NCBI GenBank assembly: GCA_038216155.1
Contig: JBBQQH010000007.1
Location: forward strand, 4,801 to 68,800
Source of the DNA: SZAS-103 sp038216155
GTDB taxonomy: Bacteria; Pseudomonadota; Gammaproteobacteria; Xanthomonadales; Xanthomonadaceae
Direction of reading: 5' to 3'
Length of the DNA stretch: 64,000 bases
Shown: piece after piece, positions 28,322-38,711 of the stretch
How positions within the stretch are numbered: position 1 is the stretch's first letter
How the letters are laid out: every line of letters starts with the position of its first letter
Made by a program: the position numbers and the translations under genes
Notes under the pieces: generated by a model
What the model was told of the DNA's origin: nothing
Seen by the model: only the letters and a program-made list of their open reading frames with translations
Databases searched by the model: none

Positions 28322-29398
28322 ATGATCATCTGCATGATGCAACCCTTGCCTGCCGCAGCCATCCACACGTACGCCGCGCCGCGGCTTGCCAGCGATGCGC
28401 CGTTGCGAATCGCGGTGGTGCTGCCGTGCTGGCGCGTGACCGCCAGCATTCTGGATGTGCTGGCGTTGATCGGCCCGGAATGCGAGCGCGTCTACGTCAT
28501 CGATGATGCCTGCCCGGACGGCACCGGCGCGCTGGTGGAGTCCGATTGCGCCGATCCGCGCGTGCGCGTGCTGCGCAATCCGGCCAATCTTGGCGTCGGC
28601 GGTGCGGTGCTCACAGGTTATCGGCAGGCGCTGGCCGATGGCATGCACGTGATCGTCAAGATCGACGGCGATGGTCAGATGGATCCGGCGCTGCTGATGG
28701 ATTTCGTACAGCCGATCGCCCAAGGCGAAGCCGACTATTGCAAGGGCAATCGCTTCTACGATCTCGACAACATTCACAGGATGCCGGCGCTGCGCATCCT
28801 CGGCAACGCGGGACTGTCGCTGATGGCCAAGCTTTCGACCGGTTATTGGGACCTGTTCGATCCCACCAACGGCTACACCGCAATCCATCGAGACGTCGCC
28901 GTCCGGTTACCGATGGCCAAGATCAGCCAGCGCTATTTCTTCGAGACCGACCTGCTGTTCCGGCTCGGCACCCAGCGCGCCGTGGTGCGGGACGTGCCGA
29001 TGGATCCACGTTACGGCGAGGAAGTCAGCGGCCTGAAGATCCATCGCATCCTCGGCGAGTTCGCGTTCAAGCACACCCGCAACTTCTGCAAACGCGTGTT
29101 CTACAACTACTACCTGCGCGACATGTCGCTGGCTTCGCTGGAACTTGCGCTCGGTCTGCCGATGCTGTTGTTCGGACTGGTGTACGGCGTGTGGCACTGG
29201 ATCGAGGGCCTGCAGAGCGGACGCGAAACGCCCACCGGCACGATCATGCTGGCAACGCTGGCGACCATTGTCGGCTTGCAGTTTGTACTCGCTTTCCTCG
29301 GCCACGATATCGGCAGCGTGCCGCGGCGCCCGCTCAGTCGCTCGCCACATCGGATCTCGGATGCCCGACTGGCGGTGCGCGAGCGGTTGCCGCGATGA
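28322..29398 (+). CDS. GT2 glycosyltransferase, GtrB/dolichol-phosphate-type
   Basis: 358 residues. The GT-A domain has LRIAVVLPCWR, VYVIDDACPDGTGA, LGVGGAVLTGYRQAL and the DGDGQMDP metal motif (DxD), then FDPTNGYTAIHRDVA and the catalytic region FFETDLLFRLG. Two C-terminal hydrophobic helices anchor it (LALGLPMLLFGLVYGVW and MLATLATIVGLQFVLAFL). Enzymes of this layout transfer a hexose to undecaprenyl phosphate for O-antigen side-chain decoration. Start ATG at 28322 (MIICMMQPLP) was preferred to longer frames with no conserved sequence; 28334 is possible. Confidence 0.88.
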   Translation: MIICMMQPLPAAAIHTYAAPRLASDAPLRIAVVLPCWRVTASILDVLALIGPECERVYVIDDACPDGTGALVESDCADPRVRVLRNPANLGVGGAVLTGYRQALADGMHVIVKIDGDGQMDPALLMDFVQPIAQGEADYCKGNRFYDLDNIHRMPALRILGNAGLSLMAKLSTGYWDLFDPTNGYTAIHRDVAVRLPMAKISQRYFFETDLLFRLGTQRAVVRDVPMDPRYGEEVSGLKIHRILGEFAFKHTRNFCKRVFYNYYLRDMSLASLELALGLPMLLFGLVYGVWHWIEGLQSGRETPTGTIMLATLATIVGLQFVLAFLGHDIGSVPRRPLSRSPHRISDARLAVRERLPR

Positions 29399-29442
29399 GT
29401 TCGATTGCATGAGTGCGCGCTGGATTGACGGTGGAGTAGCAC

Positions 29443-30132
29443 ATGCGCGCTGATCCCGATCATGCTGACTACCTGCGACGCTGGTCGGCGCTGTACGAGT
29501 CCAGCAATTACGATCAGGGGCTTGCAGGTTACTTTTTGAAAAAAAGTCATCTGTGGTGTGAACGCGCGTTTGGACCGGATGTCACCTTTCCGCGCGTGCT
29601 GGAAGTCGGTGCCGGCACCGGCGTGCACTTGCGCTACGTTCGGCATCGATTCGACGAATACATGATGACCGATCTGAATGCGCCGATGCTGGAGAAGATC
29701 CGCAGCGACACGCACGCCGGCAAAGTTATCACCGCTTGCGCTGATGCAGCGGCGCTGGATTATCCGGATGCCTCGTTTGATCGCGTGATCGCCGCGCACG
29801 TCTTGGAACACCTGCCGCAGCCGCAACACGCGCTGCGCGAATGGGCGCGCGTGCTGAAACCGGGCGGCATCTTGTCGCTGGTGCTGCCGTGTGACCCTGG
29901 CATGGCGTGGCGGCTGGGACGGGCGGTTGGTTCGCGCGGCAAGTTCGTGCGCGCCGGCATCGACTACGATTACTGGATGGCTCGAGAGCACGTCAACGCA
30001 ATCAACAACCTGGTTGCGTTTCTTCATTATTACTTTGACGAATTGCGCGAACAATGGCTGCCAATGCGGGTGCCGTCGATGGATCTCAACTTGTTTTACA
30101 TTGCGCATATCCGCATGCAGGCTGCTGCATGA
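29443..30132 (+). CDS. Class I SAM-dependent methyltransferase
   Basis: 229 residues. Motif I LEVGAGTGVHLRYV near residues 52-65, the acidic end of strand 2 (MMTDLNAPML), motif II/III region AAALDYPDASFDRVIAAHVLEHLPQP and LKPGGILSLVLP define a class I fold. A conserved histidine-rich C-terminus (REHVNAINNL, LHYYFDELREQW) is typical of polysaccharide-cluster methyltransferases. GGAG lies before ATG at 29443. It overlaps the next gene through ATGA. Probably methylates a sugar of the O-chain or its lipid carrier; substrate unknown. Confidence 0.85.
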   Translation: MRADPDHADYLRRWSALYESSNYDQGLAGYFLKKSHLWCERAFGPDVTFPRVLEVGAGTGVHLRYVRHRFDEYMMTDLNAPMLEKIRSDTHAGKVITACADAAALDYPDASFDRVIAAHVLEHLPQPQHALREWARVLKPGGILSLVLPCDPGMAWRLGRAVGSRGKFVRAGIDYDYWMAREHVNAINNLVAFLHYYFDELREQWLPMRVPSMDLNLFYIAHIRMQAAA

Positions 30133-30488
30133 CCGCGCTGCAACTACTGCTGGTGTTGGTGTGCGTGGTGTTGATTGCCTGCGGGCAGGTGTTGTTCAAG
30201 TATGTCGCGGTGCTCTCGGCCGCGCAGGCACAACCGTGGACCGATCCGAAAACACTTGGCGTCGGCATCGCTTCGCTCGCGCTATACGGCATCGCTACCC
30301 TGATGTGGATCTGGCTGCTGCGCAGCGTGCCGCTGTCGAAGGCCTATCCATTCATGGCGCTGAGCTTCGTGCTGGTGCCTGCGGCGGGCATCTGGCTGTT
30401 CGACGAACACGCCGGCAGCATGTACGGATTGGGCCTGGCGCTGATCGTGCTGGGCGTGGTGCTGATCGCCCGTTACGGACAGGGTTGA
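30129..30488 (+). CDS. Small EamA/EmrE-like flippase subunit
   Basis: 119 residues, four hydrophobic helices (LLLVLVCVVLIACGQVLFKY, LGVGIASLALYGIATLMWIWLL, PFMALSFVLVPAAGIWLF, GLGLALIVLGVVLIARY). Size and the conserved GQVLFKY and PLSKAYPF patterns are those of the DMT superfamily group that includes ArnE/ArnF, which flip undecaprenyl-phosphate sugars. The ATG overlaps the methyltransferase stop. In this context, flipping of a polyprenyl-linked sugar made by the GT2 upstream is likely. Confidence 0.82.
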   Translation: MTALQLLLVLVCVVLIACGQVLFKYVAVLSAAQAQPWTDPKTLGVGIASLALYGIATLMWIWLLRSVPLSKAYPFMALSFVLVPAAGIWLFDEHAGSMYGLGLALIVLGVVLIARYGQG

Positions 30489-30519
30489 TCACGCGAGCCA
30501 CTGCTCGCGTGGATCGCAA

Positions 30520-30939
30520 TCAGCCAAACACCAGCTTCGCCTGGGTTAGGTACGACACAACCACCCCGATAATCCCGGCCAGTACGAAGTTCGGCAAATC
30601 TGGCAGGTGTAGCCAGTGCGCGCCTGCCCATGCGCAGGTCGCGACGATGCCGGCGTTGAGCAGTTGCAGAAGCACATAGCGCACCAACTGACTTCTCGCC
30701 GGCGCGTCCGACCGGAATGTGAATTTGCGCTGCAGAACGAATGTTGACGGCATCGACAGTATTCTCGCGAGCAGTGCGGACTCGGCCGGCGGTAGTGGCG
30801 TGAACGCACGCAACGCAGAGGCAAAGAGCAGGTAAAGGCAAAAACCGCTGCCTCCGGCCAGCAGGAATCGCATTGGCTGCGGCAAGGCGTTCAGCACGAA
30901 GTTGCCGTCAGTCGATGGCGGTGCTGGAGGTTCGTGCAT
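30520..30939 (-). CDS. GtrA-family membrane protein
   Basis: 139 residues with four hydrophobic helices and the GtrA pattern: MRFLLAGGSGFCLYLLFASAL, RILSMPSTFVLQRKFTFRSD (the conserved FxxxxxxxF region) and FVLAGIIGVVVSYLTQAKLVFG. GtrA proteins are thought to flip undecaprenyl-phosphate glucose for O-antigen glucosylation. The ATG at 30939 gives a sensible N-terminus; a longer frame from 30993 would run into aacS. Downstream of aacS on the same strand, convergent with the EmrE-like gene. Confidence 0.85.
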   Translation of the reverse strand: MHEPPAPPSTDGNFVLNALPQPMRFLLAGGSGFCLYLLFASALRAFTPLPPAESALLARILSMPSTFVLQRKFTFRSDAPARSQLVRYVLLQLLNAGIVATCAWAGAHWLHLPDLPNFVLAGIIGVVVSYLTQAKLVFG

Positions 30940-30979
30940 GCAGCGCGACGAGATCGAACAGTTGCGTCGTGCAACGCCA

Positions 30980-32929
<1,950 letters not shown>

Positions 32930-33108
32930 GGATCAATCACCCCTGTTGCCGTGATTTTAGGCTACCGGGGCGACGGGTGCGCGTTTTGGGTGCGGCCCGA
33001 CCGCAGCCGACAGGCCTCGGCGCGGACTAAAATGGCCGCCGTTGGGGAACGGCCGCACGCATCGACAAGGTTTGGTCGGCGTCAACCGATCGAGAAAAAG
33101 GGGGTTGT

Positions 33109-34245
33109 GTGCACGGAGCCGTCATCGGCGGGAGCGAACCTGGCGTCAGTTCATTCGACTTGCCCGCCGCTTCCTGGGCGCCAAGGGCAACAGTCACCCG
33201 CCACCAGATGGAATTCAATGGCTTGGCTGGAGAATATTTCCGCATCTGGATCGTGAATGTGGTGTTGTCGATCCTCACGCTCGGCCTGTATTCGGCTTGG
33301 GCGAAGGTTCGCACGCACCGCTATTTCTATGCCAACACGCGTCTGGCTGGATCCAGCTTCGAATACTTGGCCCAGCCCATCCAAATCCTGAAAGGGCGAC
33401 TGATCGCCTACGCAGTGGCGGCGGCGTTGTTCCTGTCCTCTCACTTTCACGTGATGTGGGTGTTCATTCCGCTGTTTCTGCTGGTGATGCTGCTGATGCC
33501 GTGGCTGCTTTATCGCACGCTGCGGTTTCGGGCTCGCTACGCTGCCTGGCGCGGGTTGCGCTTTCGCTTTCTTGAGAGTTGCAGCGACGCCTACGTCAAC
33601 TTCTTCTTCCGGCCGATGCTGGTGCCTTTCAGCTTGTACCTTGCGTATCCGTGGATGCGCATGCACCAGCACGACTACATCGTTTCGGGGCATCGTTTCG
33701 GCGGCAAGCGATTCGGGTTCGCCGACAACCTCAATGGCTACATCGCGCCGTTCGCGATCTGCGTGGCACTGGGCTTTTGCGCGTTCGTCGCCTTTTCTTT
33801 TTTGATAGGAGCGATCACCGGCATCAGTCGATCAAGTCACATGGCTGTTACCCCGGGATCGGCCACTGCGATCATGTTGCAGGTCGGTCCGCTGCTGCTG
33901 TTCTACGCCGTCTTCCTGATTCTTCCGGTATTCCTGCGCACCCGCTACACCAACGTGATGTGGCAGCACGCCAACCTCGGACCACATCGCTTCGAAAGCA
34001 CGCTGCGGGTGCGCGATATCTATGCGTTGTACCTGAGCAATGCAGTCGCTATCGTGGTGACGCTGGGTCTGGCGCTGCCATGGGCCAAAATCCGCATGTT
34101 GCGGTATCGGGCCAGCAAGTTCGTTCTGCTGGCCGGCGATGATCTAGAGGACTTCATTGCCGAAGCCGCCGAGCCGGTTGGTGCCGCCGGTGCGGAGCTG
34201 GCTGGAGCGCTGGATCTGGACATGGATATCGACATCGGTTTATGA
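33109..34245 (+). CDS. YjgN/DUF898 membrane protein
   Basis: 378 residues with about seven membrane helices. The hallmark repeats are FNGLAGEYFRIWIVNVVLSILTLGLYSAWAKVRTHRYFYANTRLAGSSFEY and a degenerate second copy near residue 300 (RDIYALYLSNAVAIVVTLGLALPWAKIRMLRYRASKF). DUF898 proteins are inner-membrane proteins of unknown function. GTG at 33109 is preceded by AAAGGGGG. It overlaps the M48 protease gene by ATGA, and this pair recurs together, implying one function. A C-terminal acidic tail (DLEDFIAEAAEP ...) is outside the membrane part. Confidence 0.88.
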   Translation: MHGAVIGGSEPGVSSFDLPAASWAPRATVTRHQMEFNGLAGEYFRIWIVNVVLSILTLGLYSAWAKVRTHRYFYANTRLAGSSFEYLAQPIQILKGRLIAYAVAAALFLSSHFHVMWVFIPLFLLVMLLMPWLLYRTLRFRARYAAWRGLRFRFLESCSDAYVNFFFRPMLVPFSLYLAYPWMRMHQHDYIVSGHRFGGKRFGFADNLNGYIAPFAICVALGFCAFVAFSFLIGAITGISRSSHMAVTPGSATAIMLQVGPLLLFYAVFLILPVFLRTRYTNVMWQHANLGPHRFESTLRVRDIYALYLSNAVAIVVTLGLALPWAKIRMLRYRASKFVLLAGDDLEDFIAEAAEPVGAAGAELAGALDLDMDIDIGL

Positions 34246-35285
34246 GCGAGCTGGACGGCGTCTGGTACGACGGTCGCAGTAGTCGGGGCAGCAATGTGCG
34301 GGTGTCCTCGCCAATGCCGGGAATCCTGCGCATCGTTTCCGATCACGAGTCGCTCGACGTGATGGCGCACGAAGTGCGACTCAACGCGCGGCTGGGCCGG
34401 ACCCCGCGGATTCTCACGCTGGATGGCGACCGCGGTCAGGTTGAGTGCGCCGATTCGCCGTTGCTCGATACATGGCTGCCGGACCGCAACCGGATCGAAA
34501 CAATCGCCGACTGGCTGGAACGGCGCAAGTTGGCAATCGCGGCAGCGGTTATCGCCACGCTGATTGGTGTGTTGCTGTTTTTCAGGGTCGGATTGCCGTG
34601 GGCAGCCGATCGCATCGCGACCCATATACCAGTCGCCGCCGAACGGGCTGTCGGTCGTCAGGCGCTGGGCATTCTCGATCGAACGCATCAGCTGCGACCG
34701 ACGCAGTTGCCTGCCGAAAAACAGGCGGAGTTGGGGGCGAAATTCCTTGCGCTTACCCGAGGTCTGCCACGGGCAGCGGATTTGCGGTTAATGCTGCGCG
34801 ATGCGCCCGGCATTGGCCCGAATGCCTTTGCGCTACCGGGCGGCTATGTCGTCTTGACCGACCAACTGGTCAAGCTGGCCAGTTCAGATGAGGAGTTGAT
34901 GGCTGTGCTCGCGCATGAAGTCGGCCATCACGAGCATCGACATGCACTGCGCATGGCGTTGGAAGACTCGGGCGTGGTGGCGTTGAACAGTTTTCTGCTG
35001 GGCGACGTCTCCGGCACCGGCGCGCTGTCGGTTTCGGTTCCGGTGGTTCTGCTGGACAGCGGTTATTCGCGTGGCCACGAACGCGAGGCCGATTCGTTTG
35101 CAATCGAGCTGTTGCGCCGTCGAGGCTATTCGCCCGCCGCGCTGGCTGGCATGTTGCACCGCCTGACCCAATTGCAGGGCGATGACCCGGGCGGAATGAG
35201 CTACCTGTCCACGCATCCGCCGAGCAGCGAACGCATCGAAGCTGCAGAACGCGCTGCGGGCGAGCGGACCGTGCCGGTGCGATGA
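34242..35285 (+). CDS. Membrane-anchored M48-family metalloprotease
   Basis: 347 residues. An N-terminal domain of about 95 residues is followed by a single TM helix (LAIAAAVIATLIGVLLFFRVGL) and a soluble zinc protease domain. The zinc motif is AVLAHEVGHHEHRHALRM (HEVGH, with a further His), and a downstream glutamate in GHEREADSFAIELL is the third ligand. THPPSSERI near the end is typical of M48C enzymes. Start overlaps the DUF898 gene (ATGA). It probably works in envelope protein quality control; the DUF898 membrane protein may be its partner or substrate recogniser. It borders etfA across only four bases. Confidence 0.9.
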   Translation: MSELDGVWYDGRSSRGSNVRVSSPMPGILRIVSDHESLDVMAHEVRLNARLGRTPRILTLDGDRGQVECADSPLLDTWLPDRNRIETIADWLERRKLAIAAAVIATLIGVLLFFRVGLPWAADRIATHIPVAAERAVGRQALGILDRTHQLRPTQLPAEKQAELGAKFLALTRGLPRAADLRLMLRDAPGIGPNAFALPGGYVVLTDQLVKLASSDEELMAVLAHEVGHHEHRHALRMALEDSGVVALNSFLLGDVSGTGALSVSVPVVLLDSGYSRGHEREADSFAIELLRRRGYSPAALAGMLHRLTQLQGDDPGGMSYLSTHPPSSERIEAAERAAGERTVPVR

Positions 35286-35289
35286 CTGG

Positions 35290-36228
35290 TTACAGCGCGG
35301 CTTCGAGCTCCGGCACGAGCTTGAACAGGTCGCCAACCAGGCCGATGTCGGCGATCTCGAAGATCGGCGCTTCGGCGTCCTTGTTGATCGCGACGATGGT
35401 GCCGGCGTCCTTGATCCCGGTCAGGTGCTGGATCGCGCCGCTGATGCCGATCGCGATGTACAGCTCGGGCGAGATGATCTTGCCGGTCTGGCCAACCTGC
35501 ATGTCGTTGGGTACATAACCCGCATCGACCGCTGCGCGCGACGCGCCGACGCCGGCGCCGAGCTTGTCGGCCAGCGAATACAGAATCTTGAAGTTGTCGG
35601 CCGAACCAAACGCACGGCCACCGGACACCACGCGTGCGGCGCTTTGCAGGTCGGGACGATCGGACTTGCCGGCCTTAAGTTCGATAAAGCGTGTGTGCGC
35701 CGGCAGTTCGACTTCCACAGTCACGACTTCGATCGGCGCGCTGCCGCCATCGCCCGCTGCCGGCCACGACGCCGTGCGGATGGTTGCGACCACCGCGACA
35801 TCGGCCGGCGCTTTCACCGTCATCAACGCGTTGCCCGCATAGATCGGACGCTGAAAGGTGTGTGCGTCGTTAATCGCCATCACATCACTCACCTGGGCCA
35901 CTCCCAGCAGCGCCGCGACGCATGGCAGCAAATCCTTGCCGAACGTAGTCGAGGGGCCGAACACGTGCGAGTAGCCGTCAGCCAGCTTCGCCACCTGCGG
36001 CGCCTGCACCTGCGCGAGTGCATGCGCGTTGGCGGCATTGGAAACAGTCAGCACGCGGGTGACACCGGCGATCCGCGCGGCTTGCGCGGCGACGTTTGTC
36101 GGATCATCGGCCAGCACAACGATGTCGATTGCATCGGCGTTCAATGCCTGCGCCGCGCTGACGCACTTGGCGGTGGAAGAATTGAGTTGGCCGCCGAGAT
36201 GTTCGGCGACGATCAGTACCTTGCTCAT
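35290..36228 (-). CDS. etfA: Electron transfer flavoprotein alpha subunit
   Basis: 312 residues. FAD-binding ETF subunit that carries electrons from acyl-CoA and amino-acid dehydrogenases to ETF-ubiquinone oxidoreductase. The FAD site is visible in VSGGRAFGSADNF, LGAGVGASRAAVDAGYVPNDMQVGQTGKIISPELYIAIGISGAIQHL and AINKDAEAPIFEIADIG. Coupled to etfB by ATGA. In Xanthomonas, etfA is the conserved right border of the LPS locus, and here too the LPS genes end shortly before it. Confidence 0.96.
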   Translation of the reverse strand: MSKVLIVAEHLGGQLNSSTAKCVSAAQALNADAIDIVVLADDPTNVAAQAARIAGVTRVLTVSNAANAHALAQVQAPQVAKLADGYSHVFGPSTTFGKDLLPCVAALLGVAQVSDVMAINDAHTFQRPIYAGNALMTVKAPADVAVVATIRTASWPAAGDGGSAPIEVVTVEVELPAHTRFIELKAGKSDRPDLQSAARVVSGGRAFGSADNFKILYSLADKLGAGVGASRAAVDAGYVPNDMQVGQTGKIISPELYIAIGISGAIQHLTGIKDAGTIVAINKDAEAPIFEIADIGLVGDLFKLVPELEAAL

Positions 36229-36971
36229 AGCAGTCCCTTTTGCTTTAGTGCGGCGACCAGCTCGCCGACATCCTTGACCATCACGCCGCGCTGGCGTTTC
36301 GGTGGCGCGTCGTACTTCACCGATTCCAGCTGGTGTCCGGCGTCCGCGCCGAGATCGGCCAGCGCGATCGTTTCCATTGGCTTGGACTTGGCCTTCATGA
36401 TGTCGGGCAGCTTGATGAAGCGCGGCTCGTTCAATCGCAGGTCGGTCGTGATCACCGCGGGCAGGTCGACTTCGAGTGTCTCAAGGCCGGCATCGACTTC
36501 GCGAACCACAGTGGCCTTACCATCGGCGACATCAACCTTGCTGGCGAACGTCGCCTGCGGCCGACCCCACAACGTCGCCAGCATCTGTCCGGTCTGGCTG
36601 CAATCATCATCGATCGCCTGCTTGCCCAGGATTACCAGCCCCGGCTGTTCCTTCTCGACCAGCTTCAGCAGCACGCGAGCGGCCAGCAGCGGTTGCACTG
36701 GCTGGTCGGTAACGACGTGGATCGCGCGGTTCGCGCCCATCGCCAGGCCATTGCGCAAATGTGCCTGTGCATCAGCCGGCGCGATGGTGACGACGACGAC
36801 TTCCGTGGCGATGCCTTTCTCGCGCAGTCGCAGCGCTTCTTCCAGCGCGATGTCATCGAACGGATTGGGCGAGAGCTTCACGCCATCAGTGACCACGCCC
36901 GAGCCATCGGGCTTGACCTGGATGCGCACGTTGTAATCAACCACGCGCTTGTAGGCGACAAGGATTTTCAT
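36225..36971 (-). CDS. etfB: Electron transfer flavoprotein beta subunit
   Basis: 248 residues; AMP-binding ETF subunit. Signature segments are MKILVAYKRVVDYNVRI, NPFDDIALEEALRLREKG, GLVILGKQAIDDDCSQTGQMLA and the C-terminal anti-parallel arm ending in VGELVAALKQKGLL. ATG at 36971; a Shine-Dalgarno-like AAGGAGAG? is not obvious. First gene of etfBA. Its oxidoreductase partner (ETF-QO) is on the same strand about 3.7 kb upstream. Confidence 0.96.
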   Translation of the reverse strand: MKILVAYKRVVDYNVRIQVKPDGSGVVTDGVKLSPNPFDDIALEEALRLREKGIATEVVVVTIAPADAQAHLRNGLAMGANRAIHVVTDQPVQPLLAARVLLKLVEKEQPGLVILGKQAIDDDCSQTGQMLATLWGRPQATFASKVDVADGKATVVREVDAGLETLEVDLPAVITTDLRLNEPRFIKLPDIMKAKSKPMETIALADLGADAGHQLESVKYDAPPKRQRGVMVKDVGELVAALKQKGLL

Positions 36972-37159
36972 GCAGGACGATTCCGCTAAGGAGAGGATGT
37001 GGCGTTTGCGGCGGCGCGATCGACAGTCAAGCGCATCGACTTCGGCGCAACGCAGACGATCATTTTACCGCATGCGGCGCAGCGATGATTTGCGCGAGCG
37101 CCGGCATTACGATGTAAACAGGCATTAACCCCTGAAACTCAAGCGCAGTGCGCCTCTGG

Positions 37160-38077
37160 CTACGCCGTTTGCTTGGCCAGCAACCGCGATTGCAGCGCCG
37201 CCACGAGTCGCGCGGCAGCGCCGGCGTTTGTATCGAGAAACAGAGACGGCTCGGCCAACTCCAGTTCCAGCAGCCGCGGCTGGCCTGCGGCATCGCGAAT
37301 CAGGTCAACCCGCGCATACAGGAATGGTGTGTCGACGCCTTCCAGTTCGGGAATCGCAGCCAGCACCGCATCAGCCAATGCGCGCTCGTCGTCGGCGGCA
37401 TCGCGCGCGGTGATGTGTTCGGCGGCGAACAGCGCGCGGGTCGGCTCGGCATTTGCATGCAGCAACGCGCCTTTGCGAATCGCATGGCTGAATTGCCCGT
37501 CGATGAACACCAACGCGGTTTCCCCTAGTGCATCCACCGAGGCGAGATACGGCTGCAACAGCACCGAACGATCGGCATCGAGCAACCGAGCGATATGGCT
37601 GGCCGGCGCGACTTCCTGCGCTCGCGTGTAACGCTGCGCATCGCGCGAACCGGCACCGATCGCAGGCTTGACCACGAATTCGTCCGCGTGTGGATGCGCC
37701 TGAAGAAACGCTGCCAGCGCATCGGCGGCATTCTCGTCGGGTTCGACGAACGTGCTGGGTACGATCGCAATGCCGGCGCACTCGAGTTCGGCCAAGTAGT
37801 GTTTATCGGTGTTCCAACGCAGCAGCGGCAATGGATTGAGCAAGCACGTCACGCCATCCACGCGCTCGCACCAGCGCAGGAATTCGGGCAGTCGTTGTGA
37901 GTAATCCCAAGGTGATCGCAACAGGGCAATGTCGTAACGCGACCACGAGACGGTTGGATCGTCCCAGGCCAGTACGTCGACCTGCAAGCCTGCGGCGCGC
38001 GCGGCCGCTAACAATGGTGGCATGTCGTCGTCCAGTAGTTGGGCGGCGATGGCGGTGACTAGGGCGATGCGGGGCAT
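37160..38077 (-). CDS. ATP-grasp domain protein of unknown substrate
   Basis: 305 residues. An N-terminal Rossmann-like region (LVTAIAAQLLDDDMPPLLAAARAAGLQVDVLAWDD, LLRSPWDYSQ) is followed by ATP-grasp elements: FVVKPAIGAGSRDAQRY carrying the ATP-binding Lys, VLLQPYLASVDALGETALVFIDGQFSHAI, and the metal-binding ARVDLIRDAAGQPRLLELELAEPSLFL. It resembles the glutathione-synthetase/RimK-like group and the DcsG-like proteins, which ligate amino acids or form peptide-like bonds. Substrate unknown. It stands alone; the REP-like and repeat-A region begins just upstream of its start. Confidence 0.8.
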   Translation of the reverse strand: MPRIALVTAIAAQLLDDDMPPLLAAARAAGLQVDVLAWDDPTVSWSRYDIALLRSPWDYSQRLPEFLRWCERVDGVTCLLNPLPLLRWNTDKHYLAELECAGIAIVPSTFVEPDENAADALAAFLQAHPHADEFVVKPAIGAGSRDAQRYTRAQEVAPASHIARLLDADRSVLLQPYLASVDALGETALVFIDGQFSHAIRKGALLHANAEPTRALFAAEHITARDAADDERALADAVLAAIPELEGVDTPFLYARVDLIRDAAGQPRLLELELAEPSLFLDTNAGAAARLVAALQSRLLAKQTA

Positions 38078-38117
38078 GGATGGATTTTCGCACAGGAGAT
38101 TCGCCGCGCGCTCAAAC

Positions 38118-38318
38118 CGTTCGTGGTGAGCCCTTCGTCCGGCTCAGGACAGGCCTGTCGAACCACAGCTCTTTCGACCGTTCGTGGTGAGCCATTCGTT
38201 AGGCTCGGACAAGGCCTGTCGAAGCTACTTCTCTTGCTCGGATCTTGAAGTTCCCGACCCCGCAATACTTGATCCGTTCGTGGTGAGCCTGTCGAACCAC
38301 AACACCGTTCATGGTGAG
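38118..38318. repeat. Cluster of REP-like palindromic repeats
   Basis: Four copies of a CCGTTCGTGGTGAGCC...(T)GTCGAACCAC element begin near 38118, 38178, 38274 and 38306; the first two carry short internal insertions (TTCGTCCGGCTCAGGACAG type) and the last is truncated. In its full form the element is a hairpin, CCGTTCGTGGTT pairing with AACCACGAACGG. Another copy is at 62605-62636. Confidence 0.85.
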
Positions 38319-38394
38319 GAGCCGACGAAGTGCGCAGCACTGAGGCCGCGTCTCGAACCACTCGCTCGGTTGTTCAGGACAAGTGCCAGATCAA

Positions 38395-38682
38395 GAGCTT
38401 CCGCCCGCTGCGCGTGCGTGTCCCTTTTGTTTCGGCAAAAGGAACCACTGCGCTGCGGGAGCAGCGCGAACAGCGAAACTGGCCCGAAGGGCGAAGGGCA
38501 GGATGCCCGAAGTCAAACCATTTGCCCCGGCGTCGCCGATGCGATGAAGCCGCATCGGCACCCTGTGCTCCTCAGCAGAAACGGGCCGGCCCGAACTCGG
38601 CCATCCGTGGCCTCAAACATGCGGGCGTTGCTCCCGTTCCTGCTTCCGGTGCTCGGCTCGCTTTACGGTGCAAGAGCCGAGA
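38395..38682 (+). repeat. Interspersed repeat A, copy 2
   Basis: Starts with a CTTTTGTTTCGGCAAAAGG inverted repeat, as copy 1 does, then has about 70 extra bases (including GGGCAGGATGCCC) absent from copy 1, then the shared 142-base core at 38538-38679. It ends about 30 bases from the stop codon of the next minus-strand gene. Core identity with copy 1 is about 96 per cent by eye. Confidence 0.85.
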
Positions 38683-38711
38683 GCAAAGCAAGAGGCAGGC
38701 CAACACATCGT

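Larger units (their letters stand above)
38078..38711. other. Repeat-filled gap between ATP-grasp gene and second orphan gene
   Basis: 634 bases with no supported gene. It holds several REP-like copies of CCGTTCGTGGTGAGCC...GTCGAACCAC (38118-38318) and then repeat A copy 2 (38395-38682). Frames that cross it on either strand look like chance reading of the repeats. Confidence 0.85.

Noticed and set aside
38078..38711. Possible CRISPR array in the repeat cluster
   Set aside because: Repeat units vary in length and spacing, overlap hairpins of REP type, and there are no regular unique spacers or cas genes.
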